Shown here: one piece after another, positions 16,556-25,100 of the stretch
Position numbering within the stretch: the stretch's first letter is position 1
Layout of the letters: the number at the start of each line of letters is the position of its first letter
Origin: Rubrivivax sp.
Lineage (GTDB): Bacteria; Pseudomonadota; Gammaproteobacteria; Burkholderiales; Burkholderiaceae_C
Direction of reading: 5' to 3'
Assembly: GCA_022842595.1 (NCBI GenBank)
Contig: JALHPF010000037.1
Location: forward strand, 1-48,970
Length of the DNA: 48,970 nucleotides
Notes under the pieces: generated by a model
Seen by the model: only the letters and a program-made list of their open reading frames with translations
Databases searched by the model: none
Told to the model about the DNA's origin: nothing
Translations under genes and position numbers: made by a program

Positions 16556-17715
16556 GCCGCGCGCCAACGGTCGAGTTGATCTATTTCAACGCCGGCGGCG
16601 GTCACCGTGCCGCAGCCCAGGCGCTGGAGCAGGTGATGACGGCGCAGCGCCGGCCCTGGCGCGTGCAGCTCACCAACCTGACCGACGTGATCGACCCACA
16701 GGGCCTGTTCCAGCGGCTCACCGGCCTGCAGCCCGAGGACCTGTACAACAAACGCCTGGCCAGTGGCTTCACGCTCGGCCTGGCACAGGAACTGAAGCTG
16801 CTTCAAGGCGCCATCCGCATGGCCCACGGCAGCCTGGTGCAGCGGCTGCGCGCGCATTGGCAGCGCAGCGCACCCGACCTGGCCGTTTCGCTCATTCCCA
16901 ACTTCAACCGCGCGCTCTGCCAGAGCCTGAACCAGGCGCTGCCCGCCGTGCCCTTCGTCACGGTGATGACGGACATGGCCGACCACCCGCCGCACTTCTG
17001 GGCCGAACCCGACCTGCCGCAGCATCTGGTGTGCGGCACGGCGTACGCCGTGCAGCAGGCGCTGGCTGCGGGCTGCGCCCCCGATCGTGTGCACCGCGTC
17101 AGCGGCATGGTGCTGCGACCGGCGTTCTACGCCCCTTTTGCCGGCTGCCGCCGCCAGGCCCGGCTGGCCGCAGGCCTGCCCGCAGACGCACCCACCGGGC
17201 TGGTGCTCTTCGGCGGCCATGGCAGCCACGCGATGCTGCGCGTGGCCGAGCGCCTGCCCGACGTGCCCCTGATCCTGATGTGCGGTCGCAATGCCGCGCT
17301 GGCCCAGGCGCTGCGCGCACAAACCGCTCGGGCGCCGCGGCGCGTGCTGGAATTCACGCCCGACGTCGCCGCGCAGATGCGCCTGGCCGACTTCTTCATC
17401 GGCAAGCCCGGCCCGGGCTCGATCAGCGAGGCGGTGCACATGGGCCTGCCCGTCATCACCACCCGCAATGCCTGGACCATGCCGCAGGAACGCTGGAACA
17501 CCGACTGGGTGCGCGAACAAGGCGTGGGCGTCGTGCACCGCAGCCTGCGGTCCGTGCGCGCGGCGGTGGCCGAGACCCTGGCGCGCCTGCCAGAACTGCA
17601 GGCCGGCGTGAAACGCATCGACAACCAGGCCCTTCTGGAGGTGCCGGCCCTGCTGGCGCGCCTGCTGCCGGCCACGGCCCGCCAGACCCGTGCCGGGCTA
17701 CCGTCACCCGCGTGA
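16552..17715 (+). CDS. GT28-family glycosyltransferase, MGDG-synthase-like
   Basis: A 387-residue GT-B enzyme of the monogalactosyldiacylglycerol synthase/processive diacylglycerol glycosyltransferase type. The N-terminal loop IYFNAGGGHRAAA carries the GGGH acceptor-side motif. FVTVMTDMADHPPHFW resembles the corresponding TDxxxxHxxW segment of MGDG synthases. The donor-binding C-terminal domain has VLFGGHGS and FFIGKPGPGSISEAVHMGLPV. Such enzymes act at the inner membrane on diacylglycerol. It starts within the psd stop (ATGA), indicating translational coupling, and is followed 50 bp later by the phosphoesterase gene. The sugar donor cannot be read from the sequence. Confidence 0.87.
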   Translation: MSRAPTVELIYFNAGGGHRAAAQALEQVMTAQRRPWRVQLTNLTDVIDPQGLFQRLTGLQPEDLYNKRLASGFTLGLAQELKLLQGAIRMAHGSLVQRLRAHWQRSAPDLAVSLIPNFNRALCQSLNQALPAVPFVTVMTDMADHPPHFWAEPDLPQHLVCGTAYAVQQALAAGCAPDRVHRVSGMVLRPAFYAPFAGCRRQARLAAGLPADAPTGLVLFGGHGSHAMLRVAERLPDVPLILMCGRNAALAQALRAQTARAPRRVLEFTPDVAAQMRLADFFIGKPGPGSISEAVHMGLPVITTRNAWTMPQERWNTDWVREQGVGVVHRSLRSVRAAVAETLARLPELQAGVKRIDNQALLEVPALLARLLPATARQTRAGLPSPA

Positions 17716-17732
17716 CGTGGTGTTGTCACGCG
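17709..17732. promoter_or_regulatory. 8-bp perfect inverted repeat at the GT28/phosphoesterase junction
   Basis: CGCGTGAC-gtggtgtt-GTCACGCG spans 17709-17732 and contains the GT28 stop codon (17713-17715). It could be an operator or an mRNA hairpin setting the expression of the downstream gene. No T-run follows, so simple termination is unlikely. Confidence 0.35.
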
Positions 17733-17765
17733 CCGGTCGCAGCGGCACGCCAGGATCCGGCCTGC

Positions 17766-18659
17766 ATGTTTCGTGAAGCCTTCTTCGTGCCCGGACAGGC
17801 GGCACCCACCCAGCCAGCCGCGCCAGCCAAGCCAGCTGAGATCAGCGACGGCGGAAGCGACGACGGCCCGGTGCGTGTGCGCACCGTCTGGATCTCCGAC
17901 CTGCACCTGGGCACGCCTGGCTGCCAGGCGGCAGCGCTGCTGGACTTCCTGCGCACCGTGGAATGCGACACGCTGTTCCTCGTGGGCGACATCATCGACG
18001 GCTGGCAGCTCAGGCGGCAGTGGTACTGGCCACAAGCCCATAACGACGTCGTGCAGAAGTTGCTGCGCAAGGCGCGCAAGGGCACGCGCGTCATCTTCGT
18101 CCCCGGCAACCACGACGAATTCGCCCGCAAGTACCTGGACCACAACTTCGGCGGCATCGACGTCGCGGCAGAGTGGGTTCACACGCTGGCCGACGGCCGG
18201 CGGCTGTGGGTGACCCACGGCGACCTGTTCGACGGCGTCATCCAGTGCGCCAAGTGGCTGGCCTATGCCGGCGACTGGGCGTATGAACTGACGCTGCGCA
18301 TCAACAGCCGGCTCAACGCCTGGCGCGCGCGGCTGGGGCTGCCGTACTGGAGCCTGTCGCGCTACCTGAAGCTGAAGGTGAAACGCGCGGTCAGCTATGT
18401 CAGCGATTTCGAGGATGCCGTGGCCCGCGAAGCCCGCCAGCGCGGCGTGCACGGCGTCGTCTGCGGCCACATCCACCATGCAGAAATGCGCGATATCGGT
18501 GGCGTTCTCTACTGCAACGACGGTGACTGGGTCGAAAGCCTGACGGCGCTGGTCGAACATCGCGACGGGCGGCTGGAGATCCTGGACTGGTCGGCGCAGC
18601 GCGAAGTGGCCGAAGTTCGCGCCACGGGCAACGTTTCGGTACAAGTTCCTCAGACTTGA
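17766..18659 (+). CDS. PlcP-like/UDP-diacylglucosamine-diphosphatase-like metallophosphoesterase
   Basis: A 297-residue calcineurin-like phosphoesterase with an intact two-metal site: VWISDLHLG (Asp45, His47), VGDIIDGW (Asp75), PGNHDE (Asn114, His115), THGDLFD and CGHIHHAE. The interior WYWPQAHNDVVQKLLRKARK and AYAGDWAYELTLRIN are characteristic of the group containing the PlcP phospholipase C of phosphate-starved bacteria, which releases diacylglycerol from phospholipids. LpxH-like activity is the alternative. The first ~38 residues are a Pro/Ala-rich, non-conserved leader, so a later start is possible. Its place directly after an MGDG-synthase-like gene mirrors plcP-agt pairs and suggests a diacylglycerol-to-glycolipid route. 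Confidence 0.83.
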   Translation: MFREAFFVPGQAAPTQPAAPAKPAEISDGGSDDGPVRVRTVWISDLHLGTPGCQAAALLDFLRTVECDTLFLVGDIIDGWQLRRQWYWPQAHNDVVQKLLRKARKGTRVIFVPGNHDEFARKYLDHNFGGIDVAAEWVHTLADGRRLWVTHGDLFDGVIQCAKWLAYAGDWAYELTLRINSRLNAWRARLGLPYWSLSRYLKLKVKRAVSYVSDFEDAVAREARQRGVHGVVCGHIHHAEMRDIGGVLYCNDGDWVESLTALVEHRDGRLEILDWSAQREVAEVRATGNVSVQVPQT

Positions 18660-18690
18660 GACCGGCTTGACCGAAAGAAGGCCTCAAGTC
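18653..18690. promoter_or_regulatory. Inverted repeat between the phosphoesterase gene and the pilus operon
   Basis: GACTTGAG (18653-18660, covering the phosphoesterase stop) pairs with CTCAAGTC (18683-18690) across a 22-nt loop. Outside it the arms continue as CTCA and TTCTGAG with a 3-nt bulge. It could be a Rho-independent-like stop lacking a T-run, or an operator for the pilE promoter. The remaining ~85 bp before pilE show no clear promoter. Confidence 0.35.
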
Positions 18691-18775
18691 TTCTGAGAAG
18701 CGGTCGAAAGGCGTACATCAACCCGTGTCTTCGAGCCTTCGAAGCGGCGGGCCCTGGGCACACTTTCGGCCAGCC

Positions 18776-19246
18776 ATGAACAGAAAACCCCCTTTCCGCC
18801 TGCAGGCGGGCTTCACGCTCATCGAGGTGATGATCGCCGTGGCCATCATCGGCATCCTGGCCGCGGTGGCCTACCCGAGCTACCGCGACTACATCGTGCG
18901 CGGAAGCCTCGTCGACGCCACCAACGGCCTGGCCAGCGTGCGCGCCCAGATGGAACGGCACTTCCTGGACAACCGCACCTACGCCACGATCAACGGCTTC
19001 ACCACGCCCTGCGCCGCGGTCGACGCCGGCGGCACGGACGCGCCACGCCGCTTCGGCGCCTTCCTCGTCAGCTGCTCGGGCAACCCCACTGCCACCACCT
19101 TCACGCTGCAGGCCGTGGGCACCGGCAGCGTCAGTGCCTTCACCTACACCATCACGGAGGCCGACGTGCGCGCCACCACCGCCACCGCCTACGGCTACCC
19201 GACCTGCACTTCGGCCTGGATCACGAAGAAAGGCCAGGTGTGCTGA
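18776..19246 (+). CDS. pilE: Type IV minor pilin, PilE-like
   Basis: A 156-residue type IV pilin-like protein. The class III leader ends with the PilD cleavage site AG|FTLIEVMIAVAIIGILAA, with the essential Glu5. The hydrophobic N-terminal helix continues to AYPSYRDYIVRGS, as in PilE/PilA2 minor pilins. A C-terminal cysteine pair (CTSAW...VC) probably forms the D-region disulfide. The ATG at 18776 gives a leader of about 12 residues. It is the first gene of a six-gene operon (pilE, fimT, pilV, pilW, pilX, pilY1) whose products form the pilus tip and priming complex. Confidence 0.92.
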   Translation: MNRKPPFRLQAGFTLIEVMIAVAIIGILAAVAYPSYRDYIVRGSLVDATNGLASVRAQMERHFLDNRTYATINGFTTPCAAVDAGGTDAPRRFGAFLVSCSGNPTATTFTLQAVGTGSVSAFTYTITEADVRATTATAYGYPTCTSAWITKKGQVC

Positions 19247-19248
19247 AC

Positions 19249-19827
19249 ATGGCCCCGGCGACTGCGCTGCGCCAGCGGGGGTTCTCGCTGATCGAGCTGA
19301 TGGTCACGATCTCGCTGCTGGCGCTGCTGCTCGGGCTGGCCGCGCCGGCGTTCGGCACCTGGTCACGCAATGCCCAGGTGCGCAGCGTCAGTGACGCGCT
19401 GCAGAACGGCCTGCGCTTCGCCCAGGCCGAGGCCATCCGGCGCAACCGCCAGGTGGCCTTCTTCCGCACCGAAAGCAGGGACTGCACGCCCGCCGCCAAC
19501 AGCAGCGCCGCGGGCAACTTCTGGGCCATTCGCACGGTGCCGCTGTTCGCCGGTGAAGCCGCCGAAGCCGTCCAGTGCGGCGTGCTCACTGAAGTGTCCG
19601 GCGGTGTCGCCATCACCGGGCCGCGGGTGCTGTGCTTCAACTCGGCGGGGCGGCTGGCCGCCAACGCCAACAACGTCGTCGGTGACCAGCCCTGCGAAGC
19701 GCCGGCGCTGCTGCGCACCTTCGTCGTCGCGGCCAACGGCGCCGACCGTTCGCTGAACGTCACCGTGGCGCTCGGCGGCCAGGTGCGCATGTGCCTGGTC
19801 AGCGGCAACGGCCCTGACGGATGCTGA
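19249..19827 (+). CDS. fimT: Type IV pilus minor pilin, FimT/GspH-like
   Basis: A 192-residue prepilin-like protein with cleavage site RG|FSLIELMVTISLLALLLGLAAPAF and a helix that leads into GspH/FimT-type FAQAEAIRRNRQVAFF. The C-terminal beta-rich domain has four Cys residues. GspH/FimT members are minor pseudopilins near the pilus tip; some bind DNA during uptake. The ATG at 19249 is preferred (AGG ten bases upstream) over the in-frame GTG at 19240, which overlaps the pilE stop. Its end overlaps pilV by 7 nt. Confidence 0.9.
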   Translation: MAPATALRQRGFSLIELMVTISLLALLLGLAAPAFGTWSRNAQVRSVSDALQNGLRFAQAEAIRRNRQVAFFRTESRDCTPAANSSAAGNFWAIRTVPLFAGEAAEAVQCGVLTEVSGGVAITGPRVLCFNSAGRLAANANNVVGDQPCEAPALLRTFVVAANGADRSLNVTVALGGQVRMCLVSGNGPDGC

Positions 19828-20270
19828 AGATGAAACACCGCAAGCCCCTGGCACGCGGCATCTCGCTGATCGAGGTGCTGGTCGTCGTCGTGCTGTTCTC
19901 CTTCGGCCTGCTCGGCCTGGTGGGCCTGCAGGCGCGCGCCATGCAGGTTTCGGTCAATGCCGAGGACAGCAACCGCGCTGCGCTGCTGGCCAGCGAGGTG
20001 GCCGCAGCGATGTGGAACAACGACAGTGAAACGCTCGACGGCGCCGTCATCGACGCCTGGGCACTGCGCGTGGCCAACACCGCTGCCGGCGGCCTGCCGG
20101 CGGGCGTCGGCACGGTGGTGGTGAACGGCGACGTGGCTCGCATCACCGTCACCTGGCAGCCCCCCGGGCAGGGCACCACTGCCCAGCCTTCGCGCTATAT
20201 CACCGAGGTGCTGATTCCCCAGGTAATTCCCGCGCCACCACCCCCACCCCCACCCCCGGCGGGACCATGA
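19821..20270 (+). CDS. pilV: Type IV pilus minor pilin PilV
   Basis: A 149-residue minor pilin. The leader ends at the PilD-like site RG|ISLIEVLVVVVLFSFGLLGLVGLQA, which matches PilV, including the conserved GLQARAMQ after the helix. A C-terminal oligoproline run (eight consecutive Pro, residues about 139-146) is encoded by a C-rich microsatellite, which is unusual for PilV. Start and stop overlap fimT (7 nt) and pilW (4 nt, ATGA), so translation is likely coupled across the operon. Confidence 0.9.
   Translation: MLKMKHRKPLARGISLIEVLVVVVLFSFGLLGLVGLQARAMQVSVNAEDSNRAALLASEVAAAMWNNDSETLDGAVIDAWALRVANTAAGGLPAGVGTVVVNGDVARITVTWQPPGQGTTAQPSRYITEVLIPQVIPAPPPPPPPPAGP
20236..20257 (+). repeat. C-rich hexamer microsatellite in the pilV 3' end
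   Basis: Nearly three copies of CCCCCA (20241-20257), preceded by CCACCA, encode the oligoproline tail of PilV just before the pilV-pilW overlap. Whole-unit slippage adds or removes two prolines. Slippage within the C5 tracts would shift the frame into or past the pilW start. Confidence 0.6.
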
Positions 20271-21436
20271 AACACACTTCAAACCGAAGGCGCGGCTTCA
20301 CCCTGATCGAGCTGATGGTGGCCGTGGCCATCGGCCTGGCGCTGACGCTGGCGATCACGACCATGCTCATCCGCAGCGAAGCCAACCGGCGCTCGCTGAC
20401 CTCGACGAACGACGCCTCGAACAATGGCGCCTACCTGTCGTACGTGCTGGACCGCACGCTGCGCAGCGCCGGCACCGGCTTCGCCCAGAGCTGGCGCGAC
20501 GCCTACGGCTGCGCGCTGCAGGCCCGGCGCAACGGCCTGGGCGTGTTCCTGCCGCGCCCGGCCGCCTACCCGGCGCCGTTCGCGGCGGTGAACACCACGC
20601 TGCGCCTGGCACCCCTGGTGGTGCAGGCCGGTGCTGGCGCTGGCGGTTCCGACGTGCTCATCGTGCAGACCGGCTCAGCGGGGCTGGGCGAAACGCCGAT
20701 GCCGGTGCTGACGATCCCGCCCACGAGCACGCGGCTGTTCGTGCCTGTCACGCTGGGCCTGCGCGGTGGCGACCTGGTGGCGGTGATCCAGGAGCTCGAC
20801 GCCGCCGGCAACCCCAGCCCCTGCCTGCTGCAGCAGGTGGTGACGCCGTTTGTCGGCGCCGCCAACCAGACGCTGGACCTGGGTGGCAACTATTACGCCG
20901 CCACCCTGGGCGGCGTCGACACCAACACCATCGGCACGACACGCCGCGCCTTTGTGGCGCCGCTGGGCAACGAAAACGGCAACCGCCCGTCGTTCCAACT
21001 GCTGGGCGTGGGCGCCGCCAACACCCTCGTCAGCTACGACCTGCTGCGCCTGGACAACAACAACGACGTCGTGCCCGTGGCCGACGGTGTCGTCGACCTG
21101 CGCGCGCGCTATGGCGTGGACACCACCAACGACGGCCGCATCGACAGCTGGCAGGACCCGGCCAGCGCGAACTGGAACGCCGCCACTCTGCTGAACGGCA
21201 GCGCCGCTTCGAGCCTGGCGCTCAGCCAGATCATCTCGGTGCGCGTGGCCCTGGTCATGCGCAACAGCTCACCCGAGCGCCGGGATATCTCGCCCGCCAG
21301 CCTCGAGCTTTTCGATGACCTGCCCGTGGCCTTGCGGGCCACGCACGACATCGCCGCCGCCGACCGCAGCCTGCGCTACCGCGTCCTCGACTTCACCGTG
21401 CCGCTTCGCAACGCGTTGTTGACGCAGCGACCCTGA
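20267..21436 (+). CDS. pilW: Type IV pilus minor pilin/assembly protein PilW
   Basis: A 389-residue PilW-type protein with leader and cleavage site RG|FTLIELMVAVAIGLALTLAITTMLI, followed by a large extracytoplasmic domain. The segment NNGAYLSYVLDRTLRSAGTG is typical for PilW, where the N-terminal helix meets the globular domain. Near residues 283-293 VDTTNDGRIDSW resembles a calcium-type acidic loop. PilW forms part of the minor-pilin tip complex with PilV, PilX, PilE and PilY1. pilX follows after 9 bp. Confidence 0.9.
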   Translation: MKHTSNRRRGFTLIELMVAVAIGLALTLAITTMLIRSEANRRSLTSTNDASNNGAYLSYVLDRTLRSAGTGFAQSWRDAYGCALQARRNGLGVFLPRPAAYPAPFAAVNTTLRLAPLVVQAGAGAGGSDVLIVQTGSAGLGETPMPVLTIPPTSTRLFVPVTLGLRGGDLVAVIQELDAAGNPSPCLLQQVVTPFVGAANQTLDLGGNYYAATLGGVDTNTIGTTRRAFVAPLGNENGNRPSFQLLGVGAANTLVSYDLLRLDNNNDVVPVADGVVDLRARYGVDTTNDGRIDSWQDPASANWNAATLLNGSAASSLALSQIISVRVALVMRNSSPERRDISPASLELFDDLPVALRATHDIAAADRSLRYRVLDFTVPLRNALLTQRP

Positions 21437-21445
21437 GGCCAATCC

Positions 21446-22087
21446 ATGAAGTCACTTACCGCAACCTCAGCCAACAGCCGCACCCAGCGTGGCGTGGTCA
21501 TCATCTTCGGCCTCATCGCCCTGGTCATCATGCTCATCGGCGCGGTGGCCATGGTGCGTTCGATGAACAGCAGCCTGGCCAACGCCGGCAACCTGGGCTT
21601 CAAGCGCGACCTCACCAACCAGGGCGAACGCGCCATGGCCGAGGTGCTGGCGCAGATGGACGGCGGAGCCCTGGGAACCGAAGTCGTGCGCCAGGCCCAC
21701 AACCAGGCGCGCAACTACCGCGCCACCCAGTTCGTCGGCAACCAGGTCACCGCCCAGGGCTTGCCGCTGGCCCTGGTCGACAACGCCGCATTCGCCCTGG
21801 TGGGCACGGCGGCGCGCGACATCGCCATTGCCGACATGGGCGTCACCGTGCGCTACGTCGTCGACCGCCTGTGCCAGGCAGAAGGTGTTGCCGTGGCCGA
21901 GAGCTGCACCATGGCCGACAGCACCGTGTCCAACAGCGCCAATTCCAGCGATCCGCTGACCGCCGAGCACGGCAGCGAGGGTGGCGCCGGCGCCGTGCCG
22001 CAGCAGGTCGTTTATCGACTGTCGATCCGTGTGGACGGCCCGCGCCAGACGCAAGCCTTCTTCCAGACAACCTTCACCGGTCAGTAG
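21446..22087 (+). CDS. pilX: Type IV pilus minor pilin/assembly protein PilX
   Basis: A 213-residue PilX-type protein. In place of a classical FTLIE site the N-terminus is RTQRGVVIIFGLIALVIMLIGAVAMVRS, the usual PilX form with a Gly before a hydrophobic helix. Glu5 is replaced by a hydrophobic residue, as is common in GspK/PilX-like tip proteins. The following segment NLGFKRDLTNQGERAMAEV resembles PilX_N. Together with PilV, PilW and PilE it should form the platform carrying PilY1. pilY1 starts 26 bp downstream. Confidence 0.85.
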   Translation: MKSLTATSANSRTQRGVVIIFGLIALVIMLIGAVAMVRSMNSSLANAGNLGFKRDLTNQGERAMAEVLAQMDGGALGTEVVRQAHNQARNYRATQFVGNQVTAQGLPLALVDNAAFALVGTAARDIAIADMGVTVRYVVDRLCQAEGVAVAESCTMADSTVSNSANSSDPLTAEHGSEGGAGAVPQQVVYRLSIRVDGPRQTQAFFQTTFTGQ

Positions 22088-22112
22088 CAGCGCCCACTTC
22101 CGAAAGTTCATC

Positions 22113-25100
22113 ATGAAGACATTGCGACACACCCATCTGCAGTGCACTGGCGCCATGCTGGTGCTGGCCGCCCTTGCTGTCAGCGTTCATGGTCCGGCTG
22201 CTGCGACCACCCCACTGGCCGACCAGCCCGTGTTCACGAATACCGGCGTGCCGGGCAACCTGGCGCTGGCGCTGAGCGTGGAGTTCCCCACCGCCGTCAG
22301 CGTGGCCCACACCGGCAACACCTACAGCGCAGGCAACGAGTACCTGGGTTACTTCGACCCGAAGAAGTGCTACCTGTACAGCCACAGCGCCACCGAGGCC
22401 GACCGCCACTTCTACCCGGCAGGTGCCACCGCCGACCGGAAGTGCACCGGTGACAACGCCGCGAAGTGGAGCGGCAACTTCCTGAACTGGGCGACGATGC
22501 AGACGATCGACCCGTTCCGCTGGGCACTGACCGGCGGCTATCGCGCTCCAGGCAAGGACACAACCACCGAAACCATTCTCGAAAAGGCCTGGGCCAGCGG
22601 CCAGGGCGGCACCGGCAACTTCCCCAAGCGTTCGCTGGCAACGGCCACCCTAGTGCAGGAAAACACGCCCTTCGACACCTGGTCGAGCATGGGCATGCGC
22701 ATCCATGGCCTGGGCAACAAAATGCAGTTCAGAGTTGCTGGCGTGGTCGACGACTCGGCCACCGCCACAGCCTATAACCCGGCGGCGGAAGTGGCCGGCG
22801 AGACCGTGTACGAAGTCAGCGTGCGCGTGAAGGTCTGCGACAGCAACGTCGCCGTGGCCGGCCCGCTGGAAAGCAACTGCACGGCCTACCCCAACGGCAG
22901 CTACAAGCCCACCGGACTGATCCAGCAATACGCCGAGCGCATCCGCTACAGCGCCTTCGGCTACTTGAACGACAGCAACATCCGACGTGACGGCGGCGTG
23001 CTACGTGCGCGCCAGAAGTTCGTCGGCCCGACGATCACCATCCCCACCCTGCCGGCCGCCAGCAACACGCGGCGGGAATGGGACCCGGAGACCGGGATCA
23101 TCGCCCTCAATCCCGACACCGCCGACGCCAGCGACACCGCCACGCTGTTCGGCGTTACCGTGGAAAACAGCGGCGTCATCAACTACCTGAACAAGTTCGG
23201 GCAGATCACGCCCGGCAGCTACAAGACCTACGACCCGGTGGGCGAGCTCTACTACGCCGCCATCCGCTACTTCAAGAACCTGGGCAACGTTCCCGAGTGG
23301 ACGGCCAAGTCGGCCGACACCAATACCAATCGCACCTGGGTCGACGGCTTCCCCGTCATCACGGCCTGGGACGACCCCATCGAGTACAGCTGCCAGAAGA
23401 ACTTCGTGCTCGGCATCGGCGACGTCAACAGCCATGCCGACAAGAACGTGCCCGGCCCCAGCGGCAACGCCAACGAGCCCAGCAAGCCGTCGATGGTGAC
23501 CGCCGACACCACAGTCGACGCCGTCGTCGCGACCAACAAGCTGGGCGTGCTGCACGGGCTGGGCGCCAGCGTGGGCACCACCGAGAACTGGGGCGGCTGC
23601 TGCAGCAACAACTCGGCGCTGATGGCCGGCATTGCCTACGACGCCAATACCAAGGACATCCGACCGGACAACCCGGCTGTCGCCAAGACCAAGGACAAGC
23701 AGACCGTCCAGACCTACTGGCTCGACATTCTGGAATTCCAGACCTACAAGGCCAACAACCAGTTCTACCTGGCCACCAAGTACGGCGGCTTCAAGGCTCC
23801 CGAGACCTTCGACCCCTACACCCGCGCGACCGACATTCCGAAGGAGTGGTGGTCCACAACTGGCGAGAAGGTGGGCGCCCAGGACCGCCCTGACACTTAC
23901 TTCACCGCCTCGCAGCCAGCCCAGATGGTGGCCGGCCTGACCCGCGCCTTCGCCGACATCGGCTCGAAGCTGAAGGCTTTCACCACCTCGTTCGCCACGG
24001 CGCTGCCGCAGGTGGCCCTGGAAGGCGTGGGCAGCTATGCGTCGAAGTACGACGCCGGCACCTGGAGCGGCGAGATCATTGCCAACACCACCAGTTTCGA
24101 CGCCACGACCGGCGCCCCGAGCCTGGTGGAAGCCTGGTCCTTCAGCTCGAAGCTGGGCGTGCAGATCGCCGGCACGGGCTGGAACACCAACCGCCGCGTC
24201 ATCACCTGGAACACCAGCAGCAAGACCGGCGTACCCTTCCGCACCACCGGCATCTCCACCGCCCAGCTGGCCACGCTGAACACCGTCTACCGTGACGGCG
24301 ACGACAGCGCCGACTATCTGAACTACTTGCGCGGCGACCCCACGCACGAGGTCGGCTCGGGGGCCGCCGGAAGCGCCAAGATCTACCGCGCCCGCAGCAG
24401 CCCGGTGGGTGACATCGTGGGCTCGAAGGCCAAGCCGGTGGGCAAGCCTTCGGCGCCGTTCGCAGCGGCCACGAATGCCGGCTATGCCACCTTCCGCACC
24501 ACCTGGAAAGACCGCGCGCCGATGCTCTACGTCGGCACCAACGCCGGCATGCTGCACGCCATTAAGGCCGAAGTGAAGGACACCGACACCACCCGCGGCA
24601 CCGAAGTCTTTGCCTACATCCCCGGCGGCCTGTACCAGGGCGTCAACGGCGTGCCCATCCAGACCGGTCTGCAGCACCGCGGCGACCCCGACTTCAACCA
24701 CAAGAACATGGTCGACGGCCCGATCGGCGTCTTCGACATCGACCTGGGCAAGACGCCCGGCGGTTCGGGCACGCCCGACTGGCGTTCGGTGCTGGTGGGC
24801 GCCATGGGCAAGGGTGGCAAGGGCTACTTCGCGATCGACGTCACCGACCCCAGCGCGTTCAGCACCGAAGCCACTGGCGCAGCGAAGGTGATGTGGGAAT
24901 TCACCCATGCCGACCTGGGCTACACCTACGGCGAACCGGCGGCAGTGAAGACCAAGAAGTACGGCTGGGTGCTGATCTTCGGCTCGGGCCACAACAACGC
25001 CGACGGCGTTGGCTACATCTTCATCATCAACCCCCGCACGGGCGCCTTGCTCGAGAAGATCAGCACCGGTGCCGGCACGCCTTCAGAGCAGGCCGGGCTT

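Noticed and set aside
18755..18770. Sigma-54-like GG-N10-GC upstream of pilE
   Set aside because: The -12 element is poor and transcription would start after the pilE ATG.
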